A DNA stretch of 64,000 nucleotides, from positions 1,618,719 through 1,682,718 of the forward strand of contig CM051006.1 of the NCBI GenBank assembly GCA_027704905.1, written 5' to 3'. Under the pieces are notes generated by a model. It ran no database searches, was not told where the DNA came from, and saw nothing but the letters and a program-made list of their open reading frames with translations. The number at the start of each line of letters is the position of its first letter. Position 1 is the stretch's first letter. The translations under genes and the position numbers were made by a program. This DNA comes from Muraenolepis orangiensis (Eukaryota > Chordata > Actinopteri > Gadiformes > Muraenolepididae). Shown here piece by piece: positions 1 to 11,924 of the stretch.

Positions 1-908
1 CATATATACGTGTTCACACCCATATACACGTGTTCACACTCATAGACACGTGTTCACACCCATATACACGTGTTCACACTCATGTACACGTGTTCACACT
101 CATAGACACGCGTTCACACTCATAGACACGTGTTCACACTCATATACACGTGTTCACACCCATATACACGTGTTCACACTCATATACACGTGTTCACAGC
201 CATAGACACGTGTTCACACTCATAGACACGTGTTCACACTCATAGACACGTGTTCACACCCATATACACGTGTTCACACTCATATACACGTGTTCACACC
301 CATAGACACGTGTTCACACTCATAGACACGTGTTCACACCCATAGACACGTGTTCACACTCATATACACGTGTTCACACTCATAGACACGTGTTCACACT
401 CATAGACACGTGTTCACACCCATAGACACGTGTTCACACTCATATACACGTGTTCACACCCATAGACACGTGTTCACACTCATATACACGTGTTCACACC
501 CATAGACACGTGTTCACACTCATATACACGTGTTCACACTCATAGACACGTGTTCACACTCATATACACGTGTTCACACCCATATACACATGTTCACACT
601 CATATACACGTGTTCACACTCATATACACGTGTTCACACCCATAGACACGTGTTCACACTCATATACACTTGTTCACACCCATAGACACGTGTTCACACT
701 CATATACACGTGTTCACACTCATAGACACGTGTTCACACTCATATACACGTGTTCACACCCATATACACGTGTTCACACTCATATACACGCGTTCACACC
801 CATATACACGTGTTCACACCCATATACACGTGTTCACACTCATATACACGTGTTCACACCCATATACACGTGTTCACACTCATATACACGTGTTCACACT
901 CATATACA
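1..908. repeat. 20-bp minisatellite with an E-box in nearly every unit
   Basis: About 45 tandem 20-bp units run from the window edge to the start of a transposon. Units differ mainly at two sites (CATATACAC or CATAGACAC, and a terminal T or C), as in minisatellite variant repeats. Almost every unit holds the palindrome ACACGTGT, which contains the E-box CACGTG. A few units have CACGCG, CACATG or CACTTG instead. Open frames here are a by-product of the repeat and should not be read as genes. The same family reappears in reverse orientation at 19001. Confidence 0.97.
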
Positions 909-1860
909 CCAGTGGCGGCTGGAGGTTGTGAAAGTAGGGGAGGAAGGAAGGAGCCTCACTATAAATGTTAACAGTGTATTAGTGGGTCATTTTAGCAGAT
1001 AAGCCAAACTGAATGGAAACCGATTGTGATCTGAGGAGGAAGATGCGTTATATTTAGTGAGATATTTAGCGATTAATCCATAAATGATAAAAAATCAGGA
1101 AATCGGAATAGAAGTTTCATGCACAGTGGCTTGTGCTATCGAACAAACCTAACGGAATTGAAATTGAGTGAGCTTCGAGGGAGAATCGCTCTGTTGTGTA
1201 AAGTATATTTACCTGTATTTAATTAAAATAAGACATACTATCATAAAGTAAAACCAGTAATGCACGTTAATCACATCAGTTGTCTAATCGTGAGCCAAAG
1301 ACCCCACCTTGTCATGGTCAGCCATGATTTCTGTTTATGTTTGGCGTCATGCACCTGGAACGCTTTGAGGAGGAACTCAAGTTTACAATCTGAAATCAAT
1401 TCAAAGTAAATGACTCGCTCAGTTTTCTGGTACGCGGAATTATAATGAATGACACAAGAGAGATCCTTGCATGATGACCCCCCCACCCAAAACTCTGATT
1501 GGGTATTCACCAGTGCAGTGAGCTCTGATTGGTTAACAGCCTCTGGCTAGACCCGCCCTCAGGGAGGATGGTCCTCCCTTAGCGCCGTACACACTCACAC
1601 ACTCATGTTAAACCAGGACTCACCGGCCGCTCGAGTTCGAGAGTTTATAATGGACCCCCTTTCCTCCGTTCCTCCGTACAGTGATTACAACATTGCAGTA
1701 GGGGGCGCTGTTGGTGCGATTTTGACACACATATTTGTGTGACTTTGAAGCGTTACAAAAAGCTTTTTTATCAGTATTTTCAAAGATGAATCTGTTAAAT
1801 TGATGTGTATTTAACAGGGTGGATGACCCTCCCGTTCCTCAATGGACGAGCCTCCACTGG
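909..1860. mobile_element. Non-autonomous hAT-like DNA transposon, copy 1
   Basis: The ends are inverted: CCAGTGGCGGCTGG on the left, and the right end reads CCAGTGGAGGCTCG on the minus strand. The CAGTG start fits hAT termini. The interior has no transposase. It matches, in reverse orientation, 46884-48160 and a fragment at 11431-11674, which makes it a dispersed family. An 8-bp target duplication is not clean: 902-908 and 1861-1867 agree at 6 of 7 bases. The family assignment rests on the termini only. Confidence 0.7.
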
Positions 1861-1979
1861 ATATAGAGCGTGCACACGTGCAGTGCCTGCTTCATCTCAC
1901 ACAAAGGAGGGTTTGAGTTCAAATTGAGGGTGTTTTTGAGAGAGTTGGATTAACAGTTCAATACAACAGCTGCTATACG

Positions 1980-3118
<1,139 letters not shown>

Positions 3119-3166
3119 ACAACGATAGATTAAGAGACTAGTATCAAGGCACACCGAGATGAAAGA

Positions 3167-3500
3167 AGATGGAGAGAGAGCTAGACCTAAAGATGGAGAG
3201 AGAGCTGGACCTAAAGATGGAGAGAGAGCTGGACCTAAAGATGGAGAGAGAGCTGGACCTAAAGATGGAGAGAGAGCTGGACCTAAAGATGGAGAGAGAG
3301 CTGGACCTAAAGATGGAGAGAGAGCTGGACCTAAAGATGGAGAGAGAGTTAGACCTAAAGATGGAGAGAGAGCTAGACCTAAAGATGGAGAGAGAGCTAG
3401 ACCTAAAGATGGACAGAGAGCTAGACCTAAAGATGGAGAGAGAGCTAGACCTAAAGATGGACAGAGAGCTGGACCTAAAGATGGAGAGAGAGCTGGACAG
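3167..3500. repeat. 24-bp minisatellite
   Basis: About 14 units of 24 bp built on GATGGAGAGAGAGCTGGACC. The period is a multiple of three, so two forward frames stay open and would encode 8-residue repeats such as MERELDLK. There is no start context, neighbour or homology to support a real protein. Confidence 0.96.
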
Positions 3501-3721
3501 AAACAGATACTTCTGTTAGACCTTATGGCTCAGAACCAGACCTAGGAGATGGTGATGGGAGAGATAGAGGAATGAGAGATGTAGCGGGGGATGGAGTAAG
3601 AAGGAAGGACATAAGAGGGAGGAGGAAGAGGACAGGAGGAAGTTAAGGAAGATGCCAACTGCTGGACCCCTTCTCTGGGGACGTTCAGGGGGTCAGAGCC
3701 TCTTCACTGCTTCCCCCCCAC

Positions 3722-4312
3722 TACCTCCCCTACAGTCAGACCCACTCACACCCACCCCATCAACTCCCCTTACCTCCCCCTACCTCCCCTACAGTCAGAC
3801 CCACTCACACCCACCCCATCAACTCCCCCTACCTCCCCTACAGTCAGACCCACTCACACCCACCCCATCAACTCCCCCTACCTCCCCTACAGTCAGACCC
3901 ACTCACACCCACCCCATCCACTCCCCCTACCTCCCCTACAGTCAGACCCACTCACACCCACCCCATCAACTCCCCCTACCTCCCCCTACCTCCCCTACAG
4001 TCAGACCCACTCACACCCACCCCATCCACTCCCCCTACCTCCCCTACAGTCAGACCCACTCACACCCACCCCATACACTCCCCCTACCTCCCCTACAGTC
4101 AGACCCACTCACACCCACCCCATCAACTCCCCCTACCTCCCCTACAGTCAGACCCACTCACACCCACCCCATCAACTCCCCCTACCTCCCCTACAGTCAG
4201 ACCCACTCACACCCACCCCATCAACTCCCCCTACCTCCCCTACAGTCAGACCCACTCACACCCACCCCATCAACTCCCCCTACCTCCCCTACAGTCAGAC
4301 CCACTCACACCC
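3722..4312. repeat. 49-bp minisatellite
   Basis: About 12 units of 49 bp rich in CTCACACCCACCCCAT and CTACCTCCCCTACAGTCAG. One unit carries an extra CTACCTCCCC. The Pro/Thr-rich open frame across it is repeat-derived. Confidence 0.95.
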
Positions 4313-4602
4313 AGAACCCTCCATCCAGTCTTCCCTCAGAGAGCGTTTGAAATGAGACAAAGCTTTAAAATACTAAGATTACTCCCAAAGCTTAAACATT
4401 ACTTAAGTATATATTCATTCTAAAATAACAAATGAACTGCTGGTATTAAACTGCTTAGCTAAGAAAAGACACTCACAATCCAACAGTTATTATCAAGCCA
4501 GTGGCTCATCATTAGCAATGTGTGTGTAGCGTAAACACCAGCTCAGCTCTTCTTCACACACTGAATCAGTTTGAACAATATGTCAATATCACCATCATTA
4601 TT

Positions 4603-6536
4603 AATGACCCCCCAACAGAATGACTCCCCCAAACAGAATGACTCCCCCCAACAGAATGACTCCCCCCCACAACAGAATGACTCCCCCCAACAGAATGACT
4701 CCCCCCAACATAATGACTCCCCCCCCAACAGAAAGACCCCCCCAACAGAATGACCCCCCCCAACAGAATGACCCCCCTCAACATAATGACCCCACCAAAC
4801 AGAAAGACTCCCCCAAACAGAAAGACTCCCCCAAACAGAAAGACTCCCCCAAACAGAATGACCCCCCCAACAGAATGACCCCCCCTCAACATAATGACCC
4901 CCCCAAACAGAAAGACTCCCCCAAACAGAACGACTCCCCCAAACAGAAAGACTCCCCCCTCAACAGAATGACTCCCCCCCAACAGAATGACTCCCCCCAA
5001 CAGAATGACTCCCCCCTCAACATAATAACTCCCCCAAACAGAAAGACTCCCCCCAACAGAATGACTCCCCCCAACAGAATGACTCCCCCCTCAACAGAAT
5101 GACCCCCCCCAACAGAATGACCCCCCCTCAACATAATGACCCCACCAAACAGAAAGACTCCCCCAAACAGAAAGACTCCCCCAAACAGAAAGACTCCCCA
5201 AAACAGAATGACCCCCCAACAGAATGACCCCCCCTCAACATAATGACCCCCCCAAACAGAAAGACTCCCCCAAACAGAAAGACTCCCCCCTCAACAGAAT
5301 GACTCCCCCCCAACATAATGACTCCCCCCAACAGAATGACTCCCCCCTCAACATAATAACTCCCCCAAACAGAAAGACTCCCCCCAACAGAATGACTCCC
5401 CCCAACAGAATGACTCCCCCCTCAACATAATGACTCCCCCAAACAGAAAAACTCCCCCCAACAGAATGACTCCTCCCCCAACAGAATGACTCCCCCCCAA
5501 CAGAATGACTCCCCCAAACGGAATGACTCCCCCCTCAACATAATGACTCCCCCAAACAGAATGACTCCCCCCAACAGAATGACTCCCGCCCTCAACATAA
5601 TGACTCCCCCAAACAGAAAGACTCCCCCCAACAGAATGACTCCCCCCAACAGAATGACTCCCCCCTCAACATAATGACTCCCCCAAACAGAAAGACTCCC
5701 CCCAACAGAATGACTCCTCCCCCAACAGAGTGACCTCCCCCAACAGAATGACTCCCCCCCAACAGAATGACTCCCCCAAACGGAATGACTCCCCCCTCAA
5801 CATAATGACTCCCCCAAACAGAATGACTCCCCCCAACAGAATGACTCCCCCCCTCAACAGAATGACTCCCCCCCAAACAGAAAGACTCCCCCCCAACAGA
5901 ATGACTCCCCCAAACAGAAAGACTCCCCCCCAACATAATGACTCCCCCAAACAGAATGACTCCCCCAAACAGAAAGACTCCCCCCCAACAGAATGACTCC
6001 CCCAAACAGAATGACTCCCCCAAACAGAAAGACTCCCCCCCAATAGAATGACTCTCCCAAACAGAAAGACTCCCCCCCCAACATAATGACTCCCCCCCTC
6101 AACAGAATGACTCCCCCCAACATAATGACTCCCCCCCTCAACAGAATGACTCCCCCCCAACAGAATGACTCCCCAAACAGAAAGACTCCCCCCAACAGAA
6201 TGACTCCCCAAACAGAATGACTCCCCAAACAGAATGCCCCCCCCCCTCAACAGAATAACTCCCCCAAACAGAAAGACTCCCCCCAACAGAATGACTCTCC
6301 CCCAACATAATGACTCCCCCCCAACAGAATGACTCCCCCCTCAACAGAATGACTCCCCCCTCAACATAATGACTCCCCCCCAACAGAATGACTCCCCCCC
6401 AACAGAATGACTCTCCCCCAACATAATGACTCCCCCCCAACAGAATGACTCCCCCCCCAACAGAATGACTCCCCCCTCAACAGAATGACTCCCCCCAAAC
6501 AGAATGACTCCCCCCTCAACATAATGACTCCCCCCC
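4603..6536. repeat. ~18-bp minisatellite, 1.9 kb
   Basis: The longest array in the window: roughly 105 units of AACAGAATGACTCCCCCC with CATAATGAC, AGAAAGAC and C-length variants. C-run length varies from unit to unit, so the array repeatedly shifts frame. The many open frames on both strands are artefacts of a stop-poor repeat. Runs of 5-8 C in nearly every unit give the minus strand regularly spaced G-tracts. Confidence 0.97.
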
Positions 6537-6960
6537 TCTCTCTCTCCCTTTCTTCAAACTCAAATCACCAATCCATCCGGCTCCAACGAGTGATAATAAA
6601 CACATTACAGTCAGACTTGAAGACATTAAACTGTCCTTCAGTTGTCAATGACTGTGGCTGCCTGGCTGCTCATTGGACACTTCATGTATTCTTTAAAGAC
6701 ATTTAAATGACAGACATTCGAAAGATTTATAAGATAAACTAAACTAATCTATAAATACAAATGAGAATTCAACAAAAAAACTAAACAGAAACGTGACGTA
6801 AATGATGATTATATTTCTGTTTAAAATCGTTTATTTTAACAGAAAATGTGATTGTTTTCTGTTAATAGAATCAATTTAAATTCCGATTAGGTTTCAGATT
6901 CAGATCTATTCTCTCCTTCAATATCCTCCATTTCTCTGTTTCTCTGGGAACACTCGCAGT

Positions 6961-6963
<3 letters not shown>
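6537..6963. other. Unannotated sequence between arrays
   Basis: About 430 bp of AT-rich sequence with a short CTCTCT run at its left edge. No gene or element recognised. Confidence 0.55.
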
Positions 6964-7039
<76 letters not shown>

Positions 7040-7056
7040 AGGGAGAGAGAGAGATG

Positions 7057-7142
<86 letters not shown>
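6964..7142. repeat. (GA)n microsatellite with GGGA interruptions
   Basis: GA repeat of about 180 bp with GAGAGGGAGAGG and GATGGGGA interruptions near 7027-7060. Confidence 0.98.
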
Positions 7143-7145
<3 letters not shown>

Positions 7146-8197
7146 TGCATCTTGCATCAAGTTTCATCTCCTAAGACTTCAATATCTTTGAGGAGGCTAG
7201 CCTGCAGCTAAGGTATATTAATTATGACATTGGGTCATTTATACAGAGACATTTGGGAGACGAGCGAGGAAACGATGAACCTCCAGAATATCTCTGTGTA
7301 ACTCTCTGTTTCATAGCTCTCTCTCCCTCTTCAGGGATGGTCATGGTGTTCCTCCACAGATACTCAGGGTTTGCTTCTGGGTTTACATTCTCCACACAGG
7401 TCTGCTGAGTCTAAGCTGTGCTTTGATTTATCCTCCCCGGTTCTTCCCTGTTTGTTCTTTCTTGTTTTGGCCCGTTTGCTACGAGGGAACCATTCTTTAT
7501 TCCCTGTTACATATTTCTGGTCCGGGACTTTTCCTAAATAAATGTGTTTATTTAGACTTTATTCCCCAGCCCATGGTGTGTTTCTTCTAGACCCTGTCTT
7601 ATGCCAGCACTCTCCTAACTCCCTACACGGAATATTAGCATAAGTATTATCATATTTACTAGTGGGTAGGTTACACCTTTCCCATTCAACACTCAATATT
7701 AATATCAAAAGTTTAATCAAGTCATTCTAATTCTGGATCACGTTCTAATTCTGGATCAGGTTCTGTCACATTCACTCACTCACTCAGTCTCTAAGACCAT
7801 CATCTTTCAGAAAAGGGAACCCAGAATATACCCAGAGTGAGAGATGGGAAGAGAGAGAAAAAGGCGGTTGCTATGACAATGCAGCGCGGCCTTGTGTGAT
7901 TGCGGCCGGCGTTTCTTTCGGAGGACGGATGCTATTAACCAAAGGTGAATTTACTCAGGCCATTGATCCCGCCTTAATCTATGTGCTGTACAAAAGAGTA
8001 CAGAAGGTTTCCATCCTATTCTCCTTCCAGGAGACAACCGTCGGCGAACAAAACCTCCATCACCAGAGAGGTTTGGTTTGGTTTGATTTCCGTTGTTGTC
8101 CGAAATTAAAACGGCATCACAGAGCGTCCGTGGTGGGGACACAGATGTCCAGAAAGAAACCAGTGATGGGATTAGATAGGCTGAGCAGAATAGTTTA
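7143..8197. other. Unannotated sequence with a polyadenylation-like segment
   Basis: About 1 kb without a convincing gene. CTAAATAAATG near 7535 contains AATAAA in a T-rich context that resembles the end of an LTR or other retroelement, but no second LTR or coding part is next to it. An open frame at 7896-8198 has no recognisable domain. It is probably intergenic. Confidence 0.5.
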
Positions 8198-8202
8198 ATA
8201 TG

Positions 8203-8452
8203 TGTAGCGTTAGACATTTCTGCAGCACGTTATATCAGTCACCAATGTGGTTAGCTACCTCTTACTTAGCTAGGCTATATTCACGGAGAGAAAATCACAC
8301 ACAACCATCATCTCTTTGGTCTGAGTTCACAAGACCGTTTATTGTGCGCATGCTCGCAACAGCATCCCAGTGTGCACGCAGGCAACACATGTTCCTGTAA
8401 CTAATGTGATTGGCTTAGCATGGCTTTGTCATATAACTAAATAGGCTCAACA
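8203..8452 (-). repeat. 3' LTR of the copia element
   Basis: 250 bp, equal to the 5' LTR except for one extra A in a run at about 8291-8294. It would carry the termination and polyadenylation signals of the minus-strand transcript. I did not map R and U5. Confidence 0.94.
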
Positions 8453-8548
8453 CTCCCACTCAAAGACATGTGTATAGCTCTCTATAATGGTAAATAAAAC
8501 CAAAAATACAAAACTCCAAAATAAAACATTTACATCTGCCAGTTCACA

Positions 8549-9184
8549 TTACTCTCCAAACAAATATCCCTTGAAACTCTCAAACTTAGCCTTTGTCACT
8601 GGCTTGGTAAAGACATCCGCTACCATGTTTGCAGTAGGACAGTATTCTATACATATTTTCCCTTCTGTGTGTGCAGACCGTACAAAGTGATACTTTATGT
8701 CTATATGTTTGCTTCTCTGTCTGCATACTGGGTTCTTAGATAAAGCTATCGCCCCCTGGTTGTCCTCATATATCTTGACTGGTACATGCTGGTTACAACT
8801 ATCTATTCCTTTTAGTAGTTGTACAAGGTACATACTCTCTTGAGTAGTGGCTGCTAGTGCCATATACTCAGCTTCGCAGGTGGATAATGCCACCGTTGGC
8901 TGTTTCCTGCTCTTCCACGATATAACTGGACCATTCTCAGTTAAGCTGAAACAGTATCCAGTTGTGCTCCTCCTATCATCCCTATCGGCTGCCCAATCAG
9001 CATCACTGTACCCCTCCAGCTGTAGAACGCTTTCCTCACATTTCTGGTAGTGTAGCTCTTGATCTATAGTACCCTTTAAGTACCTCAGTAGGTGTTTGGC
9101 TGTAGCCCAATGCTGCTGCTTTGGTTCTGCTATGTGTAAATTTGCCCTGTGTGCATATTTCACAGTTTTGATTGGACATGTCAT
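8549..9184 (-). pseudogene. Copia RNase H domain (3' end of pol)
   Basis: The minus-strand frame encodes a copia-type RNase H. It begins in HWATAKHLLRYLKGT (the link after the reverse transcriptase) and contains YSDADWA, CEAEYMAL, YEDNQGAI and the final VADVFTKP, so the acidic residues D, E and D are present. It removes the RNA strand of RNA:DNA hybrids during reverse transcription. It is out of frame with the upstream gag-protease frame because of the internal deletion. The first 25 or so codons are out-of-frame translation of the integrase zinc-finger region, so the true domain starts near 9140. Confidence 0.92.
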
Positions 9185-10631
9185 GTTTCCCTTTTATAGA
9201 CATCCCTTCAACCACCTTCTCTAATTTTGCAACATCATCAAAATTGCAATGACCAAGTATCCTATGCCACGTTTGAATGTCATGACACCCATACATTTCA
9301 TCAACATTTTCATCCTCTACTGTGCTAAGGTAATACAGCTTACCATACACGTCCATTTTGAACTTGGTACCATTCTTGTTGACCAGCCAGTCATTACCGT
9401 CCTTGAAGTGGACCTCAGCTCCGTTGGCTGTCGCTGCTTTGACTGAAAAGATGTTTTGTGGAAAAGATGGGATGTAGAGTGCTTGCTTGAGCCTCGTTGT
9501 CACCTGTCGTCCCTCGCTGTCCAGCAAACAGACTTCAGCGTCTCCCCTCATCTTAGCCATCCCGCTCACCTTGGATCCGTCGGCCAGCTCGATCATGTGG
9601 TCCTCGGGTCTGAAGCTCTTGTCAACTGTTTTGAACTTTGTGGCGTCGTTGATCATGTGTGCTGTGGCGCCGCAGTCGACCATTAGACCTTTCTTGTTCC
9701 CTCTCTGTGTAGGGCAGTCACTCATCCTGAAGAAACTGAAAGATGTAGGCTCTGCCTCCGTCTCTCCATCAGCTTTCTTCACATGGTCACGGCCTCGTCC
9801 TCGACTTCGCCCCATTCCTCGCTGTGGTGTGTCCCATTTTCGTTCCTCTCTTCTCACGTGGTACCCGTCAGGACATATTCTGGCCATGTGTCCTTTTTTA
9901 CCGCACGTGTAACACTCAACATCAGCCAGGTCCATTTTCTTTCCTCTTCCTCGTCCTCGTGACCTCGTTGCCCCGCTAGATTTCATCACGTTGTCTTCTT
10001 CAACATTCACGTCACTCTTCCCATATTTTTCTGTACTCTCATAACTTCGCAGTTTCGTTTTAAACTCTCCAAACGTTACAGTGTCATTCGTCTGGGTGAT
10101 GTGCACGACGAATGGCTTGTATGAATCAGGTAGCCCCTTAACTACCATAGCTATCTGAAGCCCATCACTAATGTGCTCTTCTGCTCTTCTCAATGACGTG
10201 AATACAGTTTCTGCTCGAATAATATAGTCAGTGACCGTTTCATTGCTAGCCTTATGGAGCGAGGAAAGTTCACAGTACAAACTCACCACGCGGGGTTTGT
10301 CTTTTCCTGCATAGTGCTCGCGAAGAATATTCAGTGCTTTTCTTCCATCACGTTTCGCGTCCCTCATTACTAACGACAAGCTCTTGTTGTCCAGACATTG
10401 CACTAGCTCTGCATATGCCTCACCGTTCTTGGTTTCATCTTCCGCGAGAGCTTCTTCGTCATACCCATCTATCTCCGGGTCTTCCGAGATAACTTCTCTG
10501 AGACCACGTAACTCCATGTGCGCGAGGAACCTCGTTTCCCAGAGCTCGTAACTTTTCTCTTCACCGTCGAATAAAAGTCTGAACCACCTTTGGCCTGCAT
10601 GACTGGGCCCATAACCTGTAGCGTTAGACAT
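9036..10631 (-). CDS. Copia gag-protease with N-terminal integrase zinc finger (truncated polyprotein)
   Basis: A 531-codon minus-strand frame. Gag occupies roughly residues 1-230. An RG-rich stretch is followed by the zinc knuckle CYTCGKKGHMARIC near residue 238. The protease carries DCGATAH near residue 318. The gag-pre-integrase HHCC finger (WHRILGH...CEIC) lies at about 452-495. Translation then runs over the deletion junction near 9140 into a wrong-frame tail of about 35 residues. The start codon lies inside the LTR: MSNAT is encoded by the last 15 bases of the 5' LTR, and the next codons read through the primer-binding site. Gag and protease look intact, so this copy could still make capsid protein. 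Confidence 0.9.
   Translation of the reverse strand: MSNATGYGPSHAGQRWFRLLFDGEEKSYELWETRFLAHMELRGLREVISEDPEIDGYDEEALAEDETKNGEAYAELVQCLDNKSLSLVMRDAKRDGRKALNILREHYAGKDKPRVVSLYCELSSLHKASNETVTDYIIRAETVFTSLRRAEEHISDGLQIAMVVKGLPDSYKPFVVHITQTNDTVTFGEFKTKLRSYESTEKYGKSDVNVEEDNVMKSSGATRSRGRGRGKKMDLADVECYTCGKKGHMARICPDGYHVRREERKWDTPQRGMGRSRGRGRDHVKKADGETEAEPTSFSFFRMSDCPTQRGNKKGLMVDCGATAHMINDATKFKTVDKSFRPEDHMIELADGSKVSGMAKMRGDAEVCLLDSEGRQVTTRLKQALYIPSFPQNIFSVKAATANGAEVHFKDGNDWLVNKNGTKFKMDVYGKLYYLSTVEDENVDEMYGCHDIQTWHRILGHCNFDDVAKLEKVVEGMSIKGKHDMSNQNCEICTQGKFTHSRTKAAALGYSQTPTEVLKGYYRSRATLPEM
10603..10616 (-). promoter_or_regulatory. Primer-binding site for half initiator tRNA-Met
   Basis: Directly inside the 5' LTR the minus strand reads GGTTATGGGCCCAG. 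This complements the anticodon arm of initiator tRNA-Met (CTGGGCCCATAACC) rather than the tRNA 3' end. Known copia-type and Ty5 elements prime from a tRNA-iMet fragment cut in the anticodon loop, and Drosophila copia has the same site. Priming by half-tRNA is inferred from the base pairing. Confidence 0.88.
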
Positions 10632-10865
10632 TTCTGCAGCACGTTATATCAGTCACCAATGTGGTTAGCTACCTCTTACTTAGCTAGGCTATATTCACGG
10701 AGAGAAATCACACACAACCATCATCTCTTTGGTCTGAGTTCACAAGACCGTTTATTGTGCGCATGCTCGCAACAGCATCCCAGTGTGCACGCAGGCAACA
10801 CATGTTCCTGTAACTAATGTGATTGGCTTAGCATGGCTTTGTCATATAACTAAATAGGCTCAACA
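10617..10865 (-). repeat. 5' LTR of the copia element
   Basis: 249 bp. It provides the promoter of the minus-strand transcript and the first five gag codons. ATATG follows at 10866 as the target duplication. Confidence 0.94.
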
Positions 10866-10870
10866 ATATG

Positions 10871-11430
10871 CAAATCATGTTCAGACAAACGGTTATTTTT
10901 TATAACTTGTTTTTTAATCCTTACAGCTTTTAAATTAAAATGTGTAATGAATGCTATCAGCAGATGTATATGATTCGATCTGTTAGCTGATTAGTTAATT
11001 GGTTAATACATTAATAATTCATGTAATAAAGTTCTATGTCATTGTTGAATGCTAAGTGTAGCTAGCTAGTTAGTAGCATTAGATGTCCTGGTTATCCTTC
11101 CTGTCTGAAGGTGTTGCGGGTCCAGATGGACTCAGATGTCAGAACCTTCCAGATTAAGACAGGACTTCTTAATGGATTCCAGTACCCAGCAAGTAGTTCC
11201 ATTCCATCCATTAACTCTCATGTCACTTACATATTTGTTGTGGCGTTTAGCCTTCTAGAAGGCTAAACGTGATTAACCCTCCGCTAAGAGTGAATCAGCC
11301 TCACTTAGCTAGCGGTTTTATGCTTGAGCGGTGAGCAAAGCTGAGTAGAACTGAGGTCCTGTAGCATTGGGGAGCTAAATGCATGCATGGCTAAAGAGCT
11401 AAACATGGCACCTGGAATTCAGAGTTACTT
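10871..11430. other. Unannotated sequence with a 26-bp perfect palindrome
   Basis: No gene is visible in about 560 bp. A perfect palindrome, arms CGTTTAGCCTTCT, spans 11244-11269. Confidence 0.6.
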
Positions 11431-11674
11431 TCCGTTAGGTTTGTTCGATCACAAGCCACTGTGCATGAAACTTCTATTCCGATTTTCAGATTCATAAATG
11501 GATTAACCGCTAAATATCTATTTTTCATCAAAACAATGCGTCTTCCCCCTTAGATCACAATGGGTTTTAATTCAGTTTGGCTTATCTGCTAACATGACCC
11601 TCTAATACATGGTCAGAACTGATAGTGAGGCACCTTCCTTCCTCCCCTACTTTTACAACCACCAGCCGCCAATG
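11431..11674. mobile_element. hAT-like element fragment (family of 909-1860), copy 3
   Basis: About 245 bp match the left half of copy 1 in reverse complement and end in CCAGCCGCCAATG, a mutated terminus. The other end is absent. It runs straight into a TA tract, as does copy 2. Confidence 0.8.
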
Positions 11675-11847
11675 ATATATATACAGTATATATGCAGTTC
11701 ATATCAATATATATATATATATATATATACATTATACAGCATATATACAGTTCATATAAATATCTATATATATATATATATATAGATATATATATATATA
11801 TACATTATACAGCATATATACAGTTCATATAAATATATATATATACA

Positions 11848-11897
<50 letters not shown>

Positions 11898-11924
11898 TAT
11901 ACAGTATACAGTATATATATATAT
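11675..11924. repeat. (TA)n-rich tract with ACAGTTCATATA units
   Basis: About 250 bp of TA dinucleotides. A TACATTATACAGCATATATACAGTTCATATAAA-type unit is repeated two to three times within it. Confidence 0.93.

Larger units (their letters stand above)
8203..10865 (-). mobile_element. Ty1/copia LTR retrotransposon, internally deleted
   Basis: Two direct repeats (8203-8452 and 10617-10865) bracket gag, protease, part of integrase and RNase H coding on the minus strand. The 5-bp target duplication ATATG lies at 8198-8202 and 10866-10870. On the minus strand the LTRs start TGTTGAG and end CTACA. A purine-rich tract, CTTTGAGTGGGAG on the minus strand, abuts the 3' LTR at 8453-8465. The integrase core and nearly all of the reverse transcriptase are missing, so at 2.66 kb the copy is about half the usual 5 kb. 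It could move only with enzymes supplied in trans. The LTRs differ by a single-base indel, which indicates a recent insertion. Confidence 0.95.

Noticed and set aside
7896..8198. Host exon of about 100 codons before the copia element
   Set aside because: No recognisable domain, splice structure or codon signature. Similar chance frames occur throughout.
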